A DNA stretch of 64,000 nt from assembly GCA_007026445.1 (NCBI GenBank), contig VDMD01000006.1, positions 310,001 to 374,000 of the forward strand, in the 5' to 3' direction. Position numbers and translations under genes: made by a program. Positions 11,686 through 24,700 of this stretch are shown in pieces. The notes beneath the pieces are model-generated. The model ran no database searches and was not told the origin of the DNA. It was given only the letters and a program-made list of their open reading frames with translations. The stretch's first letter is position 1; every line of letters begins with the position of its first letter. The DNA is from Schizophyllum amplum (taxonomy: Eukaryota; Basidiomycota; Agaricomycetes; Agaricales; Schizophyllaceae).

Positions 11686-12745
11686 AGGATGCGAACTTGA
11701 AGGGGCGGAACCACGACCTTTACGATCGGACATGACTCATTCCTATCCATTGTTCACCCTCATTAGGGCTCGACCACATGGCTACTATATATCCTCTACA
11801 CGCTAGATACACGAGGTCCTTTACACTTGATATGTTCGTCAACTCTGACCACTCGCTCGTCGTGCTCCTAAGCTTGGGTACGAACCCCAGGCTTGGACTC
11901 ATGTCGCCTGCCGTCAACGACTCGATTCTCGCCCATCTAACTACTTCGACTCACCCGCCGCGTCTCGGCCGCGTCATCTCGCTGCGCTCGCCGATCGGGC
12001 CTCATCTCACTCGCCTAGCTCGCCGTCTCCGCCTCCATCCGAGCGTCTGATAGTAGTCAAGCCCTGACGCGGAGACGCACGACACGAATACGGAGTCCGG
12101 ACGCTATTCTTCTTGTCTGAGAATGGGGACCGAGAATTCGGCAGGTATTTCCCACGGTTGGCTTTATTGACCGCTTCGGGACGCTTGATCAACAATGTGA
12201 ATTCGTGTCCCTTCTTCAACTTGGCTTTTTGCGCTCATCGTGCCTGCCGCCAGGCGAACATGTACCTTCGCAGTCCAAGACATACACCGGTGTTATTTTC
12301 TTGAGCCTGACCATATGCAGCGGTGAAAGATGCATACACAATGAATACAGCTCAAGGCTTCCACCGTGGCACCCTGGCCTCAGATCCTCCACTCGTCTCC
12401 CGCCCTTGCGGATTCTCACACAAGACGTGCAGCAGAGGACCATATCAGGTGCCAAGGTTGTTTGCTACGACGGCCGTCGGCCAGTGCCACTGAGCCACCT
12501 CTGAGTCTGTCATTCGCAATGTCCTCACCAGTCGCGGTTTCTGGATCTGACCAGCCAATCGCAGCATCCGCAATACCGAAACACGACACCGGACCGATCA
12601 CCGATACTCAATCGAGAACCCTCTCGGTTAGCACATATGAGTGGCGTGGAGGGGAACTGCTCTGTCCCCATCCTGTGTTATACTCCTTCCCTCTCCCTTC
12701 CCCTTCCCCTGGTCGTAGAGTGGGCACTCGCAGACGCCTCCGACA
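11686..12745. other. Intergenic region between the ATPase and the ZIP gene
   Basis: About 1.06 kb. It should contain the ATPase 3'UTR and the ZIP promoter. A pyrimidine-rich tract (CTTCCCTCTCCC, 12680-12710) lies just upstream of the ZIP start codon and may mark its 5' leader. No other gene is visible. Confidence 0.5.
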
Positions 12746-15700
12746 ATGTTCACCCTGCAGGAAGACATCGTCAACGCGACCTCCGCCGTCGCCCGTGTCG
12801 CCATCCACCGGCGCGCGGAGGATGAAGAAGAGTTGCTATGCGGCGAAGGAGGGGGCAATGAGGACTTCCTAGGCCTACGCATCGCGTCGATCTTCATCAT
12901 CATGGTCGGGTCCATGTTCGGCGCGCTGTTCCCCATCCTTGCCAAGCGCTCGCAATGGCTGCACGTCCCGACGAGTGTTTTCGAGTGTGTCATAATCGAC
13001 GGATCGCCCTCCGCGGGACACTGATCTGCTTCTTAGCTTCGCGAAGTACTTTGGATCGGGAGTCATCGTGCGTGTGCCTGGCTCTCTTGCTGTATGCTAT
13101 AGGCTGATGTGCGGCTCAGATCGCCACCGCGTTCATCCATCTGCTCGACCCAGCACTCGAGGCCCTTGGGTCAGAATGTCTCTCAGAGAGCTGGAGTGAA
13201 TATGTATGTATATCTCCACGTGCCCGCCTTTCAGACGCTGACAGGACTTTGGATAGCCGTACGCCCTAGCCCTCTGCATGGCCAGCGTTTTCGGAATCTT
13301 CATCCTTGAGCTCGTTGCTTTCCGTCTTGGAACGGCACGCCTCGCCAAGCTCGGTCTCAAGCATGGTGAGCCAACTTTCTTTTTACTTACCCTGTGCAGA
13401 TCTAACAACAGGGGTTTTTAGACGCTCACGGACACGCCGCCGGCTCGCATGCTGCTCATGGTCCGGAGGCGGGCATGGAAATGAGCTCGATGGAAAAGGA
13501 CGAGAAGCAATCCCTCGATGTGGAGAGCGGCGAGATAATCACCGATACCGTCGCCGCGCAGATCATCGGTGTCGGTATCCTTGAATTCGGTGTCATCCTA
13601 CACAGGCAAGTCTGCGCGCGTCTGTTTTTGCGGTGAGCGTAAGCTGACATCTCTCTCAGCATCCTCATAGGGCTCACCCTCGCTGTGGACGAAGACTTCA
13701 AGACGCTCTTTGTGGTTGTCGTTTTCCACCGTGAGCTTGTCACGACGCGCCAGTATACCCTTATTTTCCCTTGTTTGTCCCTTTTCATTTTCCTTTTCCC
13801 CCTATTTTGGACTGTTTACGCATCTAGACCCACCGGCTATCTCGAGACCCGACCCTTATCACATGCTCCCCACTTTGGCTTTCCCCTTTCGTCCGCCTCT
13901 GCCTCTGTACTATATCGCATCATATTGCGCCATCCTGACGCCTTAGAACTCGCTTCTCCTCCCTCTTACCTATAAGCCCTGTACCAGCACCTAGTTCCCC
14001 ATCTCGACCTCTTGGTCATTGGGACTAGGTGCGCCTTACTATACCTTTAGGTAGAAGGGAATGCTAACTTGGTCATTGGGACTAGCCTGCACAACGCTCG
14101 CCCCTTGTCGATTTGTGCTCTACGCCGTCGACACCGTCGGGATCGCCTATCTCTCCCTCCGTTGCCCTGCACGTGCCGATCACGTGTGGTGTTCCTCTCT
14201 GGTTGTTTGTTGTTGTTGTGTGGTCGCTCCGAGTCTCGTCAGCTCACTAGGTCGAGATATCTCACTGCACCGGCGCCCACCCCTTGGTCGCCCCTGCAGG
14301 CCACGCTTCGCCCACAACGGCCTTCCGTGCCCCATCTGGTACCCCTTCACCTGAAGAACCTCCGTCCGCCCGCTGCCTAGGTCGCCTACACGGCCAGGAC
14401 CCTGACGGCGATACCGCATACTTCTCCGACGAGCAATCATTCATCCACTGGTGCGACCCCTACACCGGCTGCCCCCACCGCCTTGCCCGCTCCATCCAGT
14501 CCACCGTCACCGTCTCTTTTGAAGGAGGACACCCAGTCACCTTCAGCCCCACTATCCCCGCACCCGTTGTCACCCAGCGTATTGGACGAACCCTCAGCAG
14601 CCGCCCCGTATCGCTCGCCCCATCCCGCGCCCAGACACCCGCACCCGAATTCTTTGCGCAGACACGCGAGGACCGCCCGCACACTCCAGACGAAGAACCC
14701 GAACCCGCTGAATGGCCGACTGCACCTACTGCGCCCACCCTATTACCCCCGCAGCCCTCTACGAGATCCACAGCCAACTATCCCGGGAGTACATCCGACG
14801 TCTCCGCCGAGCAGAATTCTACTATCTCCGCACCCATCAGGCCGTTGTCAGCCTCTCCGTTCACGTCCACGGCCCCTACCACATTAAGCGCGCCACTCAT
14901 CTCCGCCTCCGTGCCGACTACGTCGAGGCCCGAGGAAACTACCACCACGCCCGCTTCCGCCTCCGCGACTGCCTCCGCCGTCACGCCCAGTTCCGTAACC
15001 ACCTCAGTCACACCGATACCCCCGCCCCCGCATTCCACCGCCAGCTCGCCCCCGAATCCAGCGACGATGACGAGTCTGACTCCGGATCAAGTGAACAGTC
15101 TGTTGACGAACATGATGAACACGACCAACTCGCTTAACCAGCTGGTCAGTAACACGAATCATGGTTCGGCCGGACGGGAGGACAAGACTGTCACGAAGCC
15201 AGCCGCGTATCGCGGCACCGCCAAGGAGGACGCGCGCAAGTTCCTGAACCACTTCGCTGTCTGGGCCAGCAAGCAACCGGGCCTGAACCCGAATGGGCGG
15301 AAGGACGAGGCAGCCTGGATCACCTCCTTCCTCACTCTCCTCGAGGGCGACGCCAGCTCATTCGCCAACTCCGCCTTCAAGGACCTCGTTGCCAACAAGG
15401 CCCCCTTCGACGGTGACTGGTCCAAGCTCTGTACCGCCTTCAAGAATCGCTTCGTTGCCGCCGACGAGGCCATCGAGGCCCGCAACCAGCTGAAGGCCCT
15501 TCAGATGGACGGTCGTGCGGTGCCGGGTTTTGCTGCGGACTTCAAGGAACTTGGCGAGCGCTCCGGCTACTCCAACACCGATCTCATGGAGCGCTTCAAG
15601 CAGAAGCTCCCGAAGTCCATCCGGCGCCTGCTCTTGAGCATGCATGTTGCCAAGGGTGAACCGAAGGACCTCGCCGACCTCATCGAGCGCGCCACGGCGA

Positions 15701-18700
15701 TCGACTATCTGGAGCGCGGAGAGAAGGCCGAGGACAGGCAGGGCCCCGTTGGCCGCGCCCAGAGTGCGCCGGACCCCTATGCCATGGATGTGGACGCCAC
15801 GCGAACCGCTGCGCGCCCCGCCCCCCGTACCACCGGCAACGGTCGCACTCGCTTCGACTTCCTGCGCGCCATGATCGGGCTGTGCTTTGGGTGCGGCAGC
15901 AAGAACCACTCGAAGGCAGCCTGCCCCCACAAGGACCGGAAGTGCGACTTCTGTGGCCGCATCGGGCACATGCAGGGAGTCTGCCAGGACCGCTACATGG
16001 GACTGGAACGCAACCGCGGTGGTCAGCAGCGGCAGCAGCGCGTTGCTGCAACTGACACCCCGGGCTCGCTCTTCGACGAGGACAACGCCCCCGCCGCCGA
16101 CATACCCCGAGGACCGCCGCAGCCGCAGCAGCCTGCCGGCAAGGCCGTCGACATCCGCGCCTCCGTTGCACAGCTCACGCAGGCGCTTGCCGTCCAAGGA
16201 CGTCTTCTCGAACAGCTGGCTCAGAGTTTTTAGAACGGGTGCGCGCCAACGCCGCAGCGTCTGCACCCCTGCCTCCGTACTGTATGCACTCCACCTCCGC
16301 TTATGATTCCACTTACGTCACGACTCTGTATTCCTCGCGCGAAATAGATCCTTCTTCATCTCATTTCCGCATCAGAGTGACGCTCGGTGGACTCAATCGC
16401 AGTACGGATATCGCGGCCATGATTGACTCTGGTGCCACGTCGCCCTTCCTGGATAGGAAGTTCGTCCAGCGCCTACGCATCCGCTCCTTCCCCCTTCGCC
16501 ACCCCATTGCTGTCTACAACATCGATGGAACCCTGAATACCGCTGGCAGTATCACACACTTCTCCCGCCTACGCATGTCCCTCGACGGCTGGACGGGCTA
16601 TGTCGACTTTCTCATCACCGACCTAGGAGGAGAGAGCGTTATTCTCGGACTTCCCTGGCTTCGACAAGTAAATCCTTCCATCGACTGGCGGAAGGGTGAA
16701 TTCCAGATTCCCCGGCCGCGCCCCCGCCAGTTGAGGTGATTGAAGAAGACGACACACCCTCGGGTCCTACGGACGAACCAGCCCACGGCGCCCTCCTCGA
16801 ATATGTTGGCGATGACGCAGCCCTACGGGCCCAAGTCAACTCTGCGCATGCGGCCATGTCTGACGCACCTTCCTCCGCTGTGCCGGACTCCGCGGTCACG
16901 GACACCACCCCGGAGCCCTCCCCACCTCTGCCATTTACAATGCCAGAGGAGGAAGAGGAACCCCCGCTGTGCCGTCTCCGCGCGAACCGCGCCACACGCC
17001 GCGCCTGGGTTCGAGCAGGTGTCTTGGAGGATTCCAAGGAGGAAGTCTGGTGTGCCGCCGGATTCACGTACTCTCAGCAGCTGGCTGAAGCCGCAAACAA
17101 GGACAAGCCAGAGCGCACCTTCGAGGAGATGGTGCCGGAAGCCTACCGCGACTACGCCCACGTCTTCTCCGAGACCGAGTCCGAACGCCTGCCCGCCCAC
17201 AAAGCATGGGACCACGCTATTGATCTGGTGCCCGGTGCTCCCGCCACGATGCGCACCAAGATCTACCCTATGTCGCGCAACAAACAGGAAGAACTCGATC
17301 GCTTCCTGGAGGAGAATCTTCGTAAAGGCTACATCCGTCCCTCCAAATCCCCGCTGTCTTCACCGGTCTTCTTCGTCAAGAAGAAGGATGGCAAGCTCCG
17401 CTTCGTTCAGGACTACCGCAAGCTGAACGAGTTCACCGTTAAGAACCGCTACCCACTCTCCCTCGTTGCCGACATCGTCAGTCGCCTCCAAGGCGCCAAG
17501 TACTTCACCAAGTTTGATGTACGCTGGGGATACAACAATGTACGCATCAAGACTGGTGACGAGTGGAAGGCCGCGTTCTCTACCAACCGCGGACTCTTCG
17601 AGCCCCTCGTGATGTTCTTCGGCCTCACCAACTCCCCGGCAACCTTCCAGGCGCTCATGAACTCCATCTTCTCCGACTTAATCGCTGCAGGGAAGGTCGC
17701 AGTCTACCTGGACGACATTCTCATCTTCAGCAAGACGCTCGAGGACCACCGCACCGTAGTCCGTGAAGTACTCGACCGGCTGCGGAAGCACGACCTATAC
17801 CTGCGCCCGGAAAAGTGCGAATTCGAGCGCGAGGAGATCGAGTACCTGGGTCTCGTCATTCGGGAAGGCGAAGTCCGCATGGACCCTGTCAAGGTTGCCG
17901 CAGTACGCGACTGGCCGTCTCCCAAGAACCTGCGTGATCTTCGCGGATTCTTAGGCTTCGCCAACTTCTACCGTCGATTCATCAAGGACTTCTCTAAGGT
18001 CGCTCGCCCACTCAACGACCTAACCAAGAAGGACGTGAAATGGCATTGGGATGCACCCCAACGAACAGCATTCGAGACTCTACACGACGCGTTCATCTCT
18101 GCGCCCGTACTGGCACTCTGGGACCCAGACCGTCCTACACGCATCGAGGTCGATGCCTCCGGCTACGCTACTGGGGGCGCCCTGATGCAGAAGTTGGAGG
18201 ACAATTTGTGGCACCCGGTGGCATTCCGATCAGCATCCATGCAACCGGCCGAGCGCAACTACGAGATCTACGATCGCGAGATGCTCGCCATCATTGAAGC
18301 CCTCAAAGATTGGCGTGGCTTTCTAGAAGGTCTCCCCCAGCCCTTCGAGATCGTCACCGACCACTCCAATCTTGAATATTGGCGCACGGCACAGGACCTT
18401 AGCCGACGGCAAGCTCGCTGGGCCCTCTGGCTCTCCCGCTTCGACTTCCGAATGGTACACCGCCCTGGCGCTGCCAACACCCAGGCCGACCCCCTCTCGC
18501 GCATGCCACACCATCGTGTCTCAGACAACGACGACAATCGCGAGCAGATCGTCTTAGGACCCGAGCGATTTGCCAAGCTCGCCGCCAACACGCTCGTGGC
18601 CAACCCGCTCGAAGATCGCATCCGCCAGGCCAGCGAACGTGAGGCAGTAGTCCTGGAAGGACTGGAGAGCTTGCGCAAGAATGGGCCACGTCAGCTGACA

Positions 18701-21700
18701 AACGGACTCGCTGAATGGGAAGAGGATAACGGACTGATCTACTACCGCGGCCGAGTCTATATCCCGCCGGACAAGGACTTACGACGTGAGGTCGTCAAAC
18801 AGTGCCACGACCTCCCCACCGCTGGACACCCAGGTCTTCATGGAACTCTGCAACTGGTCGACTCGCACTTCTGGTGGCCCACCATGCGCTCCTTCGTAGA
18901 GAAGTACGTCGCTGGCTGTGACGCCTGTGCACGCCGCAAGGCGCATCACCACACTCCGCAGACGGGCACCCATCCACTCAGCTGCTGCTGTAAGCCATTA
19001 ACTTAATGGACTGGGATATGTCCGACCGATGCTTTTATATGTTGGTGGGCCGTATCCCAAGCCGGAAATTTCCGAGTCCGGCTGCCCGGGAGCCCTCCGG
19101 GGGCCCGCTGTAAATGGCAGGTAGGCTGCCGGGGCCCAGTATTAATGGAAATCCACGAATTGATGGCTAATTAACCGCTGCGCGTGCGATAATTTTGGCC
19201 ACGCGCTGGCGCTCGGGCCTTGCCGGCCACGTGCGCACGCGACGCGAGGTGCCGCCCCCACGCATGGGCTCCCCGCGGCCCTATATACATCGATCTAGTA
19301 TGGAGGGCTATGAATATACACTATATACATCTTATATACCTATAATCTGCAGAAGAAACAAACAAAAACCAACAAAAAGCGCGAAAAACGCGCACGAAAA
19401 TTTTCGCGCGCGGCGGGGCGGTGCACGCACGTTGCGCAGTGTGCGGTGGGCATCCACAAAGGTCTATAGCAGCTGTATGGAAATCGGAATGGGTGACTGA
19501 GGGGCTCACGGAGGCTAGAGGGAGCTGGGAGGGTCGGGGCACGCACACGATCGGTGGCGCGAGCGGCGGCACTGCTGACCCCTGGGCAATCGAAAGCGTA
19601 AGCGGTGGTTGGTAGGCGACGTCTCCACTGAGACGTGCCTGCCAATACCACTGCGTGCGCAGTAGATGCGAGGGGGGAGGTCTGGGGGGAGGGGGCTAGG
19701 CGCGCCGCGTATTGCAGCGTGCACGCGCGTGTGTGGATGACAGCAGCGAGGATAGCGCGTCGCTGAGTCTTGAATAATGGGGGGGGGGGGACAATCCGAG
19801 AATGAGGGCGTGAGCAGACGAGCCAAAAAGATGGCTCGTCGGGATGGGGGGGGAGGACGGCGAGGGGGGGGGGGCGTGTGTGATGTGTGAGCAGCTGCGG
19901 CGACGGCGACGGCGGCGACGGACAGTCGCATGTGGTCTGACTCGTAGCGCGTAGCCGGACGCCACCCTCGTTGCTATGGGAATCCACGCTGAGCGCGCGG
20001 CGGCGGGAAGGGTGTGGTGGAGGGTGGCGCGTGTAGTGGCGCGTACGCGATCCCTAGGCGCTCCCTCGCTTGCAGAGGGCCCCGCCATGGCCGTTAACCA
20101 GCGCACACCATCCCCCACCCACTGCAGTCCTGATTGGACATGGAGGAGGGTGAGGGACACGTCAGGAGGCAGGCGGCGGACCGCCTCCATGACGCGTATG
20201 GGGCGGGCATCGGTGGGTGACGGTGGGCGCGCGGCTGCGAGCGCGCAGTGCGAGGGGTTGTTTGGGGTTCCGGGGGTGTGTTTGGGACTGTGACGGGGGA
20301 TGCGCACCCGCTAGAGAAGCTGCAGAGCACAACGAGCATGTCGTGCTCTGCAGCTGCTGTATCTACGCTCTTGTTAGTTTATTTCTGTGGGATTTAACGA
20401 CCACGCACCTGCGGGGGACTCCTCTGAGTCCCCTCTACCCAACCCTGACGAGACGCTGCCAATTGAGCCGCTGTTGAGCGGCGGGCGAGTCGCGGATGAC
20501 GGCGGGAGGAGAGATGATCGCGTTACGTCACGTCACGAACGCGCTCATTTCGAGCGCGTTCGGGACGAGACGCAGCGTGATTGCGGCGCGCGGAGGTCTC
20601 GGATCGATGCGATTCTTTGTAGATGTACGTTATTTTGTGTTATTCATCACCCTATCTAGTCAATGTAAAGGCATGTAGTCAGCAATATAGTGAGATGCTA
20701 CCATATTACCTAGAGATCACTCTCCTCAATCACTGTTCAGTTCAATATGATTTATCTGAAAACACTGAAGCCCTGAATCAACTTGTATATGGTAAAGTAA
20801 GTGTATACAAAGATGCTCCAGCTTTGACTGTAGCTGAGCTTCCAAATGGTAGCCCAGAATCCACTGCTCTCCACCTGAAGAACCAGTGAAATCTGAACAA
20901 CCTCTACTCACAACTTTTGCAGTATATGATACTCAGTTTCAATGCAATCTCAATTCTCTCTTCAGATATCCATACAATCATATTTACTCTACATGCTATA
21001 GGCCTTAATTCTGCTTCGGAAGGTGTCCGAAGTGCCTCTGGGGTCGTCGAGCACGTCGGCGGCGAGGTTCGGTGGTCCGGTCCGAGTCGCCGTGCGTGCG
21101 CGATCGCGACGACTCCCCCGTCCCTGTGGCTGCTCCCCGCCGTCCTCCCTCATCACGAAACGACTGCGCGTGGTCCAGAAAACGGATATCAAGATCTTCG
21201 ACGGATGTACGCATCACAGTGCGGTCAAGAGCGGTACGTGTGTCCGTGTTGCGGCGAAGTCAGCAACGTATTCTCGACGGCATGACAAGGCGCGAACGCG
21301 CCGCAGGTGCGTCGCAGCGCACAATCAAATTTCACTTACTAAACATACGATATACTGCTGATAAGTATGCCCTTCCTTTACGCGCGGCGCGGCACGCGTA
21401 GATCGACGCGAAGCGCGCAATTCAACGCGCCGTGTGACGTGACGCGACGCGCTCGCCCTTGCCTCCCACCACCACGTCGTCAGGCCACCGCCTCCCCATA
21501 CCGCTGACCGCGACACGACAAACGATCGGAACGGCAAGCTAAGGGGCGCGAGGGCTCATAGGAGCCCTCTAAGGTACGTCACAATGGTTCTACTGTGGAA
21601 CACAATACTGAAAAAAAAATTACGGCGTCACTCGTGAACGCATGCACGCGCCGCGCTGTGTGCGTTTGCGAGCAAGGCCTGTCCTCAGCCAACACGCCCG

Positions 21701-24700
21701 GCGCCCTACCGCCTCCAACACCCCAAGCGCCCGTACAACACCTAAGAGAGACACCCCGCCGCCTCCGCACCCCCCACCATGCATCAGCGCCCGCCCCGCG
21801 CGCCCATCCCAGACGCCCGTTACCACCTTCGCCAAGCGAGGTATTGGGTCGTCCAGGATGGGCAAACAACGGCGGGCGCTGGCGTGCAGCTGGAGGCGCG
21901 GAGCCGGCTGGCGTCGTTCTCTGCTGACCTCGACGATGCCCACGCCGCCCTTCCCCTCGCCTTCCCCTCGCCGCCGATCGGCCTCCCCTGCCCGCCTCTC
22001 CTCCTGCTCACACCACCCACCTCCCGCGCGCGGCCCGCCGTTCGTGAACTCGGCGCGCTCAACGCCATACGTGGAAGGAAGGGCTTTGCGCTGTGTACGC
22101 ACAGCGCGAAGCCTATTTCCTCAGGCGAGGGGACTCAGTGGGGGGGCGGGCGGGCGGCGCCCCACCCTCCGCGCTCGCTCTCATTCAAGCACCACCACCA
22201 CCCCGCCACCATATCACCCAGACCAGCAGACACGCAGCGTGCGCACGCGGTGGCGCGTTCGAGCGGGAGACGCGCGCGCGCACCGCTACGCTGGCCCTGC
22301 GCGAAGGAACCCGTCGCCTCACGCATGCCGTACCTACACGCATGCAGGCGCGATGTGCATGCCCCCCCCCCCCCATCCCCACCCCACCCCATCCCCACCT
22401 GCTCCCCCTCGTATAGCGCGCTCGCGCGTGCGGGGTGTATTTATGGTACATACATCTGTATACGTGCATATATATATATTATTGTATTGAGAGGAGCAAC
22501 GAACCAGTGCGGTGCAGTCGCGGTGGCGCGCGCGCAGCAACACGTGGCAGAGCCAGGGCGGTGGTCGCGTGCTCGGCGCGCACAGCAACGCCACACGCGA
22601 GCAAAATAATATAAATTGATAAAAATATTGAAAACCCCCAAAAAGGGGGATTCCCCGGTCATTATTTCGCTATAATACCGCTCCAGACCGGTTTCCCGGC
22701 CCCAAATAGGTGTGTCCCGGCCTCTGAGAATCGGCAATTGCCGGGTTGGGATAGCGCCCACCAACATATAAAAGCGTCGGTGGGACATATCCCGTCCATT
22801 AACTTAATGACCTACAGCATAAGGTGATCCACTTGAGGTGCCGGCCGGCCCCTGGGAACATGTCGGGGTGGATCTCATCACAAACCTCCCGACGGCGCAC
22901 GGATACAATGCCATCTTCGTCTGCGTGGACCACTTCAGCAAGCAGGTTCATGCCATTCCCTGCGACACCCACCTCACCGCCAGCGATGCCGCCGACCTCT
23001 ACTACCGCGAGATCTTCCGACTCCACGGTCTCCCACTCCGCTTCATCAGCGACCGTGGATCCCAGTTCGTCGCCGCCATGATGCGCGCCCTGCTCAAACG
23101 TCTTGGGATCGAGTACAACTTCTCCACTGCCTACCACCCCGCCACGAATGGTCAGACAGAGCGTGCCAACCAGGAGGTGGAGAAGTATCTGCGCATGTTC
23201 GTCAGCCACCGGCAGGACGACTGGGATGAGCACCTCCCCGCGGCCGAGTTTGTCATCAACTCCCACCCCAACTCCTCACTCGGTACCTCCCCCTTCGAGA
23301 TCATGTACGGGTACCTCCCGCTCTTCAACATTCCCATCGGCAGCAAATCCCGCAGCCCACCCGCCAACCAGCGCATCGAGCTCCTGAAAGAGGCCCGCGA
23401 GGATGCTGTTCACGCCTTGGAACTCGCCAAGAAGCACCAACAGGAACGGCATACTCACGGCGACGCCCCTCCCTTACGCTTCGAAGTGGGTGACCGTGTC
23501 TGGCTCAATGCGAAGAACGTGAACATCAAGGTTCCCAGTCGCAAGCTCGGTGCTCGCTACCTTGGCCCCTTCTCTATCAAGGAGAAGGTTGGAGATCTCG
23601 CATACCGGCTCGAACTTCCCCTCGATCACAAGGGCATCCACGATGTCTTCCACATCTAAGGAAGAGCACGGGTCTACCCCCGGGTTTTCCAGGCTGACCC
23701 GTACCCGTACCCGTGAGAAACCCCTACCCGTGGCACGGGTTAGATACACGGGTTACCCGCGGGTCACCCACGGGTTGTGGGTCAACCTGGCTCTGGGGAC
23801 TTGAAAAAGACTCGCAAAATGATTCTTGAATTATATTACTTAGTACATAAGTATACAGAGGGGTATTGCGCAGTGCGCGCGTAAACGCGGGCGGGAAGGC
23901 GGGGCGCGCATGCCTAGCGCGTCTGTTCGCACCAGACTGCATGTGTAACCGCTTGACACACAGCGCTGGTGGACCTCCCGCTACTCCAACGCAAGCCGGG
24001 GGCAGTCAGGCGCGTCATAATGGCACGACGAGCGCGGCGAGGTGCATGCAGAAGTGGCCTGAGTCTGCCTGCACCCCGTGCCAACGCGCCGCCACGGGCA
24101 CTGCAACCTGCGCTGTGACGGTGGGGATGGGGGGGGCGGTAGGGATAACGGGACCGGCCGGCGTTATGCCATACCAACGCGCCTCGAGCGCGTTTGCCGT
24201 TCACGGGGTTGGAAAGCCCGTAGCTGTACACGCCCGCCAAGTACCGCGCCGCGAATGCCCGGTGCGATGAGTACTCAAGCGGTGGGCGCTCGGCGGGGTG
24301 TACGGCTGGGGCGGGAAGAGGAGTATTGCGCGGCTTGAGGCGACGTGCACGCGCTGCTTGCTGTGATGCGCGTGCAGCGAAATTTGCGGCGAAGGGGGTG
24401 CGGAAGCAGCGGCTTCCGTTCACATCCAGCATGTTGGCTGCGGCGGTGAGTTAGTGATGATAAAGCGCAGGGCGTAGCCACGCACCTGCACCGCGCCGCG
24501 CGCGACGCGTGCCCCATCTACAATCCCCGTCTTCTACTGCTTGTTTGGCTTTGATAAGCCGCAGGGCTTCAACTTTCCGTGTTGACGAGGTGGGCGGGTC
24601 GAGAGATATGAGAAAGGGAGGGTTGGGGGGCAGCCGCGAGGTCGTGGTAGTCGTGGTTGAAGAACAAGACGCGTCGATCGCGGGCGTGCGGTAAATCGGA

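Noticed and set aside
21620..22609. Long overlapping ORFs (276-282 aa) inside the 3.85-kb element, repeated in copy 2
   Set aside because: Open in several frames at once, made of Arg/Pro/His-rich low-complexity sequence, with no family motif; explained by high GC content.
18979..22826. 3.85-kb element as an LTR retrotransposon or Helitron
   Set aside because: Its end repeats are inverted, not direct, and target duplications are present, which Helitrons lack; no RT, helicase or Rep motifs.
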